Part shown: positions 1 to 6,629 of the stretch, piece after piece
How positions within the stretch are numbered: position 1 is the stretch's first letter
How the letters are laid out: every line of letters begins with the position of its first letter
DNA from: Oxalobacter sp.
GTDB lineage: Bacteria > Pseudomonadota > Gammaproteobacteria > Burkholderiales > Burkholderiaceae_D
Length of the DNA stretch: 6,629 bases
NCBI GenBank assembly: GCA_012512465.1
Contig: JAAZED010000196.1
Span: 1 to 6,629, forward strand
Reading direction: 5' to 3'
The notes under the pieces: model-generated
Told to the model about the DNA's origin: nothing
The model's input: only the letters and a program-made list of their open reading frames with translations
Database searches by the model: none
Translations under genes and position numbers: made by a program

Positions 1-1888
1 CAATGCCCAACTGGCTTTCGGCCACTTTCCCATGCTGGACCATGCTGATTTCACGCTTGAGCCTGGTGAGCGCGTGGGCCTGATCGGCCGTAATGGCACG
101 GGCAAGTCCTCCCTGCTTCAGGTACTGGCCGGAAAAATCCTTCTGGATGATGGGCTTTTTTCCGTACAGCAGGGATTACGCATTGCCTATGTTGAACAGG
201 AGCCCCTGTTTTCTCCCGACCTGTCCGTTTTTGAAGCGGTTGCCTCGGGGCTGTCTGATATCCAGTCCATGCTGGCCGAATATGAAACACTGACGGCCCA
301 ACTGGGAGAACGCCATGACGACGCCATTTTAGACAAGATGCATGAGCTCCAGGGAAAGCTGGATGCCAGTAATGCCTGGAACCTGGAAAACCAGGTTGAA
401 ACCATACTCCAGCAACTCGGGCTGGAAAAAAATGACGTCATGGGAACGCTTTCCGGCGGCATGCAGAAAAGAGTCGCGCTGGCACATGGCCTGGTCACTG
501 CACCGGATGTTTTATTACTGGACGAACCGACCAACCATCTCGATTTTGAATCCATCCTGTGGCTTGAATCTCTCCTGAATGACTTCAGGGGAAGTATTGT
601 TTTTATCACCCACGATCGCCAGTTTCTCGATAATGTTGCAACCCGTATCATTGAGCTCGACAGGGGAAGGCTCCTTTCCTATCCGGGCAACTTTTCCGCT
701 TACAAAACCCGAAAAGCCGAACAACTGGCCGTGGAGGAAGTGGAAAATGCCAAATTCGACAAATTCCTGGCACAGGAAGAAGTCTGGATCAGGAAAGGTA
801 TTCAGGCCAGACGAACCCGGAATGAAGGACGTGTCAGGCGATTGCAGGATCTGCGCGCAACGCGTGTCGCACGGCGCGACCAGCAGGGACAGGTACGGAT
901 GGATGTGTCAGCCGGTGAGCGTTCCGGAAGAATGGTTGCCGAACTGGAGCATATTGCCAAAAGCTACGGTGACAAAGTGATTGTTCGTGATTTTTCAGAC
1001 ACAATCCTTCGTGGCGACAAGGTCGGACTGATCGGGCCCAATGGCGTGGGAAAAACGACACTGTTACGCATGATCTTAGGGGAAGAAGCCCCTGATGAGG
1101 GCAGTATCCGGCAAGGGGCCAATCTGCAGATCGCGTATTTTGACCAGATGCGGGCGCAGTTAAACGATGAAGCCAGTCTCGTCGATACCATATCGCCCGG
1201 CAGTGAATGGATTGAAATCGGGGGCCAGAAAAAGCATGTCATGAGCTATCTGGGTGATTTTCTTTTCACACCGGAACGCGCCCGTTCACCGGTCAAGTCG
1301 CTTTCCGGGGGAGAACGCAACCGGCTGCTCTTGGCCCGGCTCTTTGCCCGCCCGGCCAATGTGCTGGTACTGGACGAGCCGACCAATGATCTGGATATTG
1401 ATACGCTGGAGCTGCTGGAAGAACTCCTGCAGGATTACAATGGCACGGTTTTTCTGGTCAGCCATGACCGCACCTTCATTGATAATGTGGTCACTCAGGT
1501 GATTGCAGCTGAAGGCAATGGCATCTGGCGGGAATACCCGGGCGGATACAGCGATTGGGAACGGATGCGCCCCAAACCCGATACGTCTGTTGACAACAGG
1601 ACATCCACAAAAAGCCAGCCATCTTCTCCCAAAAAAGACCCATCGGCTCCTGCACGACGTAAAAAACTGAGTTACAAGGATCAGCGGGAACTGGATGAAC
1701 TCCCCGACCGGATCGCGGCGCTGGAAGAAGAACAGCAGGCAATTGCTGTCAGACTCTCAGATCCGGATCTGTATAAAAACGACAGGGAGGAAAGTGTACA
1801 GCTCAATCAGCGTTTTACGGAAATTGAGGATGAGCTGATGGCCTGCATGACGCGTTGGGAAGCCATTGAGGCAAGCCTCAAGGAATAG
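1..1888 (+). CDS. uup: ABC-F family ATPase, Uup type (5' end cut by window edge)
   Basis: Soluble ABC-F protein with two ATPase domains and no membrane segments. The family acts on ribosomes. E. coli Uup is tied to ribosome assembly or translation stress, and its mutants show increased precise transposon excision. Counting from the ATG at position 32, domain 1 has Walker A GRNGTGKS (19-26), signature LSGGMQKR (140-147) and Walker B LLLDEP (161-166). A charged linker (about 225-290) follows. Domain 2 has Walker A GPNGVGKT (335-342), signature LSGGERNR (424-431) and Walker B LVLDEP (445-450). A Ser/Pro/Lys-rich hinge (about 515-543) leads to a predicted coiled coil starting KLSYKDQRELDELP, the hallmark C-terminal DNA-binding domain of Uup. 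The ATG at 32 is not the true start: ten open codons before it read NAQLAFGHFP, which matches the usual N-terminus, so the gene begins just left of the window. Total length would be near the usual 635 residues. Identity is secure; the exact cellular role is less so. Confidence 0.95.
   Translation, partial: NAQLAFGHFPMLDHADFTLEPGERVGLIGRNGTGKSSLLQVLAGKILLDDGLFSVQQGLRIAYVEQEPLFSPDLSVFEAVASGLSDIQSMLAEYETLTAQLGERHDDAILDKMHELQGKLDASNAWNLENQVETILQQLGLEKNDVMGTLSGGMQKRVALAHGLVTAPDVLLLDEPTNHLDFESILWLESLLNDFRGSIVFITHDRQFLDNVATRIIELDRGRLLSYPGNFSAYKTRKAEQLAVEEVENAKFDKFLAQEEVWIRKGIQARRTRNEGRVRRLQDLRATRVARRDQQGQVRMDVSAGERSGRMVAELEHIAKSYGDKVIVRDFSDTILRGDKVGLIGPNGVGKTTLLRMILGEEAPDEGSIRQGANLQIAYFDQMRAQLNDEASLVDTISPGSEWIEIGGQKKHVMSYLGDFLFTPERARSPVKSLSGGERNRLLLARLFARPANVLVLDEPTNDLDIDTLELLEELLQDYNGTVFLVSHDRTFIDNVVTQVIAAEGNGIWREYPGGYSDWERMRPKPDTSVDNRTSTKSQPSSPKKDPSAPARRKKLSYKDQRELDELPDRIAALEEEQQAIAVRLSDPDLYKNDREESVQLNQRFTEIEDELMACMTRWEAIEASLKE
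1866..1881. other. Stem-loop at the convergent uup/murJ 3' ends
   Basis: TTGAGGC and GCCTCAA flank a central AA, giving a perfect 7-base inverted repeat inside the last codons of uup and 16 bp beyond the murJ stop codon on the minus strand. It can fold in both transcripts. Neither strand has a T-run after it, so it is not a standard intrinsic terminator. It may stabilise 3' ends or be chance within coding sequence. A second, weaker fold at 1901-1913 (GACGC/GCGTT with one G-U pair) lies inside the end of murJ, just before TTTAAAG. No convincing terminator for either gene was found. Confidence 0.3.
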
Positions 1889-1896
1889 TGCGGGGA

Positions 1897-3447
1897 TTAC
1901 GACGCAATGCGTTTAAAGTCACGCGGCCTGAAACCCATGGCCAAAAGCGCGCCGAAATAAACCACCCCGCACAGCGTCATCACACCGGCAAGCACTCCTG
2001 CCCGATATAACGGTGTCGACTGCATCCCGGTCCAGTCAAAGTAAGAAGCGGCCCAGAGTGCCACGCCTGCCAGCAAAAATAAGGCCCCTGCCAGCTTGAT
2101 CAGAAACATCGGCCAGCCGGCCACCGGGGTATAAATGCCGCGCCGCCTTAACCCGATATACAGGCAAACGGCATTGACACAGGCACCCAGCCCGATGGCC
2201 AGTGCCAGGCCGGCATGTGCAATCCAGGGCACAAAGACCAGGTTCATGAGCTGCGTAATAATCAGGACCACAACGGCAATTTTGACCGGCGTCCTGATAT
2301 CCTGCTTGGCATAAAATCCGGGAGCCAGAATTCTGACCAGAATCAGCCCGATGAGTCCCACCCCATAGGCCACAAGCGCGTTGGATGTCATGGAGACATC
2401 CTGCACATTGAATTTGCCGTAATGAAAAAGCGTGGTCGTAAAAGGCTCCGGCAGGGTCATCAGAAAAACAGCGGCCGGCATGGCAAGAAGAAATGTCAGC
2501 CTTAACCCCCAATCCAGCAGGGCGGAATACTCTTCCGTATCCTGTTTTGCGTGGGCCCGCGAAAGGCTCGGCAAGAGGATCGTCCCCAGTGCGACACCCA
2601 ACAGTGCGTTCGGGAATTCCATCAGCCTGTCCGCATAGGAAAGCCAGGAAACACTGCCGTTAGGCAGATGGGATGCGATATTGGTATTGATCATCAGGCT
2701 GATCTGCGCCACCGATACCGCAAATGTGGCCGGAATCATCTGGCTGATGACTCTTCTGACGCCTTCATTGCGAAAGACGGCAAAAACCCGGAAAGAAATC
2801 CGGGGAAGCATATTGATTTTCTTCAGCGCCGGAATCTGGATAAGCAATTGGAGCAACCCGCCGACAAAAACCGCAAAAGCCAGTGCATAAACCGGCTGGT
2901 CCATATGCGGCGCAACAAAAAGCGACGCCACAATGAAAGACATATTCAAAAGAACCGGGGTAAAAGCCGGTATCCGGAATTCACGCCAGGTATTCAAAAT
3001 GCCGCCTGCCAGTGCAACCAGTGACATGAACAGGATGTACGGAAACATGATACGCGTCATGACAACCGATGATTGGAAAACGGCCGGATTATTATCAAAT
3101 CCTGTCGCAATCAGGAACACAACCGTCGGGGCAGTGATGACGCCTATCACCGTTACTATCATCAATGCCCAAAAAAGTGCCGAAGCAACTTTGTTTACCA
3201 GTTCACGGGTAGCATCGGCTCCCTTCTGGTTGGTATATTCAGCAAGAATAGGGACAAAAGCCTGGGAAAAAGCGCCTTCGGCAAAAAGCCTTCTTAGCAG
3301 ATTGGGAATGCGGAATGCCACAAAAAATGCATCTGTAAAACCCGATGCACCAAAAGCCCGCGCAATCAGCAATTCGCGTATCAGGCCGGTGATACGCGAA
3401 AGCATGGTCATGCCAGAGATGGTAAAAAGGGTTTTCAACAGGTTCAT
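1897..3447 (-). CDS. murJ: Lipid II flippase MurJ (MviN)
   Basis: Integral inner-membrane protein of the MOP superfamily that flips lipid-linked peptidoglycan precursor (lipid II) to the periplasmic face. It is essential in many Gram-negative bacteria. The 516-residue product is close to E. coli MurJ (511) and is hydrophobic throughout, consistent with the family's 14 helices. The start MNLLKTL matches the usual MurJ N-terminus, which fixes the ATG at 3447. Residues shown to be essential in E. coli MurJ are present at the same positions: R18, R24, D39, R52 and E57. The later ADRLMEF motif (R274, E277) corresponds to E. coli R270/E273. Other family signatures include NLLRRLFAEGAFSQAF (49-64) and GVALGTILLPSLS. 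The gene converges on uup with 8 bp between stop codons and diverges from rplU. No Shine-Dalgarno sequence precedes the ATG (GCCTGTCC lies upstream), and a TATAAT lies 8 bp before it. Identity is very secure. Confidence 0.97.
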   Translation of the reverse strand: MNLLKTLFTISGMTMLSRITGLIRELLIARAFGASGFTDAFFVAFRIPNLLRRLFAEGAFSQAFVPILAEYTNQKGADATRELVNKVASALFWALMIVTVIGVITAPTVVFLIATGFDNNPAVFQSSVVMTRIMFPYILFMSLVALAGGILNTWREFRIPAFTPVLLNMSFIVASLFVAPHMDQPVYALAFAVFVGGLLQLLIQIPALKKINMLPRISFRVFAVFRNEGVRRVISQMIPATFAVSVAQISLMINTNIASHLPNGSVSWLSYADRLMEFPNALLGVALGTILLPSLSRAHAKQDTEEYSALLDWGLRLTFLLAMPAAVFLMTLPEPFTTTLFHYGKFNVQDVSMTSNALVAYGVGLIGLILVRILAPGFYAKQDIRTPVKIAVVVLIITQLMNLVFVPWIAHAGLALAIGLGACVNAVCLYIGLRRRGIYTPVAGWPMFLIKLAGALFLLAGVALWAASYFDWTGMQSTPLYRAGVLAGVMTLCGVVYFGALLAMGFRPRDFKRIAS

Positions 3448-3455
3448 GGACAGGC

Positions 3456-3489
3456 ATTATAGACCCACACGTGTCCGATTCATCGTCAA
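3456..3489 (-). promoter_or_regulatory. Possible murJ promoter, very close to the start codon
   Basis: On the minus strand a perfect TATAAT (3461-3456) ends 8 bp before the murJ ATG. Transcription starting 6-9 bp downstream would begin at or within three bases of the ATG, giving a leaderless or nearly leaderless mRNA. This fits the missing Shine-Dalgarno sequence. The -35 is poor: the hexamer at 17-bp spacing is GATGAA, and the good TTGACG (3489-3484) is 22 bp away, too far for a normal promoter. An 8-bp palindrome ACACGTGT (3467-3474) sits in the spacer. The TATAAT could be chance, with the real promoter further upstream. Confidence 0.35.
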
Positions 3490-3549
3490 AGCCGCTTTGC
3501 CGGCCAAAAAATTGCCTTTGCGCCGTGAAAATAAATTTGTCACCAGGCT

Positions 3550-3578
3550 TTGACTGGAATTCCAACTCGCTGTATAAT
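3550..3578 (+). promoter_or_regulatory. Sigma-70 promoter of rplU-rpmA
   Basis: TTGACT (3550-3555, five of six consensus bases) and a perfect TATAAT (3573-3578) are separated by 17 bp, the ideal spacing. The expected start of transcription is near 3585, giving a leader of about 64 nt before the rplU ATG. This is the strongest promoter match I found in the window, as expected for ribosomal protein genes. Confidence 0.88.
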
Positions 3579-3598
3579 CAGCAGTTTTCCAGATTCAC

Positions 3599-3620
3599 CC
3601 TGATATTTTTCAGGCTTTTT
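3599..3620 (+). promoter_or_regulatory. Small hairpin plus T-run in the rplU leader
   Basis: CCTGA (3599-3603) pairs with TCAGG (3610-3614) around a 6-nt loop, followed by C and five Ts (3616-3620). The arrangement looks like a weak intrinsic terminator lying between the promoter and the rplU ribosome binding site. It could act as an attenuator or simply as leader structure. The stem is only 5 bp, so its terminator strength is doubtful. Confidence 0.35.
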
Positions 3621-3648
3621 ACAATTTAACAATTCAGATGGAGTTTCC

Positions 3649-3960
3649 ATGTACGCGGTCATAAAAACCGGCGGCAAACAATACAAGGTTGTTGCCGGCA
3701 AAAAATATAAAGTAGAACAGATACCGGCAGACATTGGATCCGAAATCACTATCGATCAGGTTCTTGCAGTTGGTGAAGGCGAAAGTATCCGCTTTGGCAC
3801 ACCATTGGTCGACGGTGCGACGGTTCAAGCTACGGTAGTGACGCAAGGGCGTCATCCTAAAGTCACAATTTTCAAGATGCGTCGTCGCAAGCATTACCAG
3901 AAGCGCCAGGGCCATCGTCAAAACTACACCGAACTGCAAATCGTTTCCATCAACGCCTAA
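3649..3960 (+). CDS. rplU: 50S ribosomal protein L21
   Basis: L21 binds 23S rRNA in the large ribosomal subunit, contacting L20 in known structures. The 103-residue product has the usual bL21 length and layout. It starts [14 protein letters not shown], has an acidic mid-region with [11 protein letters not shown], and ends in the basic RNA-binding part [17 protein letters not shown] followed by the typical YTELQI tail. The ATG is preceded by GGAG (3640-3643) with 5-nt spacing. It is the first gene after the strong promoter and is followed 44 bp later by rpmA, the near-universal bacterial partner. Confidence 0.98.
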   Translation: MYAVIKTGGKQYKVVAGKKYKVEQIPADIGSEITIDQVLAVGEGESIRFGTPLVDGATVQATVVTQGRHPKVTIFKMRRRKHYQKRQGHRQNYTELQIVSINA

Positions 3961-4004
3961 CCAGCGGTTGTTCACTTAGAAACGAATTTATTCAGGAGCT
4001 TGAA

Positions 4005-4262
4005 ATGGCACACAAAAAAGGTGGCGGCACAACCAGAAATGGCCGCGATTCACACTCAAAACGCCTGGGCGTTAAAGTTTATGGTGGACAATCCATCAAC
4101 GCAGGCGGCATTATTATCCGTCAGCGCGGCACATCCGTACATCCGGGTGACAATGTCGGCATGGGCAAAGACCACACCCTGTTCGCACTGGTAGACGGCA
4201 AAGTCAAATTTGTTGTCAAAGGCGAAAAAAACAGGCAATACGCAACGGTTGTTCCTGCGTAA
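4005..4262 (+). CDS. rpmA: 50S ribosomal protein L27
   Basis: L27 sits at the large-subunit interface; its flexible N-terminus reaches the peptidyl transferase centre and helps place the tRNA ends. The 85-residue product has the usual length and the conserved motifs AHKKGGG at the N-terminus, [37 protein letters not shown] and DGKVKF. The mature-type sequence begins right after Met, so there is no N-terminal extension of the kind removed by the Prp protease in Firmicutes. A strong AGGAG (3994-3998) lies 6 nt before the ATG. The gene is cotranscribed with rplU: the 44-bp gap holds no terminator. Two hairpins follow the gene. Confidence 0.98.
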   Translation: MAHKKGGGTTRNGRDSHSKRLGVKVYGGQSINAGGIIIRQRGTSVHPGDNVGMGKDHTLFALVDGKVKFVVKGEKNRQYATVVPA

Positions 4263-4274
4263 GCCAGCAAGATA

Positions 4275-5464
<1,190 letters not shown>

Positions 5465-5482
5465 CCCTTTTCCGGCACTCCT

Positions 5483-6601
5483 ATGAAATCTGTCATCCCC
5501 CATGCAAAACGCCTGATCGTCAAGATCGGCTCATCCTTGCTGACAGATAATGGAAAGGGGCTGGATCATGCTGCCATTGCCCGCTGGGCCGCCCAGATTG
5601 CACAACTTCGTTCATTGGGCAAGGAAATCATTCTGGTGAGCTCCGGCGCCATTGCAGAAGGTATGCTCAGGCTCGGCTTTGACAAGCGGCCAGCAGATAT
5701 TCACAAACTGCAGGCCTGTGCCGCTGTCGGACAAATGGGACTGATCCAGATCTATGAAAGCAGCTTCAGGGCGTATCACATCCACACAGCCCAGGTTCTT
5801 TTAACGCACGCAGATCTGTCTGATCGTGAGCGATATCTGAATGCACGCTCCACTTTGCTGGAACTGCTTCACATGGGTGTCATTCCCATCATAAATGAAA
5901 ATGACACGGTCGTAACAGATGAAATCCAGTTTGGCGACAACGACACGCTGGGTGCACTGGTTGCCAATCTGGTTGAAGCGCATGCCCTGATTATCCTGAC
6001 TGACCAGGAAGGCCTCTTTAATGCCGACCCGCGAAAAAATCCGGAAGCTGAACTGATCCGCCATGCGCGGGCAGGAGATCCCGAACTGGAAAAAATGGCC
6101 GGAGGGGCGGGCAGCGAAATTGGGCGTGGCGGCATGCTGACAAAGGTGCTGGCGGCCAAACGGGCTGCCCGCTCTGGTGCGCACACCGTAATTGCCTGGG
6201 GCAAGCTGGAAAATGTGCTGGTCAGGCTGGCAGCAGGAGAAATGATTGGCAGCCAGTTAGAAGCCCCTTCCGGGCATCTGCAGGCAAAAAAGCAATGGAT
6301 GATCGATCACCTGCAGACAGCAGGAAAGGTTTTCCTGGATACCGGCGCGGTACAGAAAGTGCTGAAAGATGGCAAATCCCTGCTCCCGATCGGGGTAACG
6401 GAAATTCGCGGCGACTTCAGACGAGGTGAAGTCATCGCATGCTTTGATGAATCAGGACGAGAGATCGCACGAGGACTCAGCAACTACTCCAGCTCGGATG
6501 CACAACGCATCCTTCGTCACAACTCCTCTGAAATCGCCGATATTCTCGGCTATCATGGCGCACCGGAACTCATTCACCGGGACAATCTGGTTTTATTGTA
6601 A
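5483..6601 (+). CDS. proB: Glutamate 5-kinase
   Basis: Cytoplasmic enzyme that phosphorylates glutamate with ATP to gamma-glutamyl phosphate, the first and usually proline-inhibited step of proline synthesis. The 372-residue product has an amino acid kinase domain (about 8-260) and a C-terminal PUA domain (about 278-365), the full two-domain form. Visible motifs are VKIGSSLL with K14, VSSGAIAEG with S54, NEND with D141, GDND with N153/D154, [12 protein letters not shown] (172-183) and GRGGMLTK with K221. They correspond to E. coli K10, S50, D137, N149/D150 and K217. The ATG is 18 nt after the obgE stop codon and gives the expected N-terminus, but the gap is pyrimidine-rich and has no Shine-Dalgarno sequence. 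No terminator or promoter separates it from obgE, so cotranscription is likely. The partner gene proA is not in the window. Confidence 0.97.
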   Translation: MKSVIPHAKRLIVKIGSSLLTDNGKGLDHAAIARWAAQIAQLRSLGKEIILVSSGAIAEGMLRLGFDKRPADIHKLQACAAVGQMGLIQIYESSFRAYHIHTAQVLLTHADLSDRERYLNARSTLLELLHMGVIPIINENDTVVTDEIQFGDNDTLGALVANLVEAHALIILTDQEGLFNADPRKNPEAELIRHARAGDPELEKMAGGAGSEIGRGGMLTKVLAAKRAARSGAHTVIAWGKLENVLVRLAAGEMIGSQLEAPSGHLQAKKQWMIDHLQTAGKVFLDTGAVQKVLKDGKSLLPIGVTEIRGDFRRGEVIACFDESGREIARGLSNYSSSDAQRILRHNSSEIADILGYHGAPELIHRDNLVLL

Positions 6602-6629
6602 TCAGAAACGATTATCGTATTTAGATCCC

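Larger units (their letters stand above)
3448..3648. other. Divergent murJ/rplU intergenic region
   Basis: This 201-bp gap separates two divergently transcribed genes. I see no convincing small gene in it; in particular it does not encode S20 (rpsT), a gene I expected might lie next to murJ. It contains the possible murJ promoter on the left, a short stretch with no recognisable motif (about 3490-3545), the strong rplU promoter and the rplU leader on the right. Confidence 0.8.

Noticed and set aside
187..651. 154-codon minus-strand open frame inside uup
   Set aside because: Antisense to conserved ABC motifs; its Ser/Trp-rich product resembles no known family.
2933..3553. 206-codon plus-strand open frame opposite the murJ start region
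   Set aside because: It lies almost wholly antisense to a clearly conserved murJ, has low-complexity Arg/Ala/Asn-rich content, shows no recognisable family and runs into the rplU promoter. It is a shadow frame.
3448..3648. Small gene such as rpsT (S20) or a small RNA in the divergent gap
   Set aside because: No S20-like lysine- and alanine-rich reading frame is present, and no independent promoter-terminator pair was seen there apart from the elements described.
4213..4241. TTGTCA with CAATAC 17 bp later, as an internal obgE promoter in rpmA
   Set aside because: The -10 match is poor, the site lies in coding sequence, and its transcript would still meet the terminator.
6602..6629. Start of another feature after proB
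   Set aside because: The last 28 bases contain no start codon with a ribosome binding site and no complete hairpin; too short to interpret.

Overview
This window is an ordinary housekeeping segment of a proteobacterial chromosome. It carries six genes that are almost gap-free, all with clear family identity and no frameshifts. The proteins look betaproteobacterial (Burkholderiales). The run rplU-rpmA-obgE-proB is typical of that group, and the ProB, ObgE and MurJ sequences are close to what I know of those families there. Base composition looks close to 50% GC by eye (not computed), lower than most Burkholderiales. A relative of Oxalobacter is a reasonable guess, but it is inference and not proven here.

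Layout. The left third (1-1888, +) is an ABC-F ATPase of the Uup type whose first few codons lie outside the window. It converges, with only 8 bp between stop codons, on murJ (1897-3447, -), the lipid II flippase. A 201-bp divergent intergenic region (3448-3648) separates murJ from rplU. It holds a near-perfect sigma-70 promoter for rplU, a small hairpin plus T-run in the rplU leader, and a possible TATAAT box so close to the murJ ATG that the murJ mRNA could be leaderless. To the right, all on +, come rplU (L21), rpmA (L27), a 92-bp spacer with two hairpins (the second a textbook intrinsic terminator), obgE (ribosome-associated GTPase), and proB (glutamate 5-kinase), which ends 28 bp before the window edge.

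How the genes fit together. L21 and L27 are large-subunit proteins and ObgE is a GTPase that checks late 50S assembly, so rplU-rpmA-obgE is a ribosome-biogenesis unit. Uup has also been linked to ribosome function. ProB begins proline synthesis and seems to ride on the obgE transcript. MurJ supplies peptidoglycan synthesis and is transcribed separately.

I found no mobile element, CRISPR array, RNA gene, defence module or undescribed system. The points worth a second look are regulatory: the strong terminator just before obgE with no visible promoter after it, the attenuator-like hairpin in the rplU leader, the possible leaderless murJ, and the absence of a Shine-Dalgarno sequence before proB.
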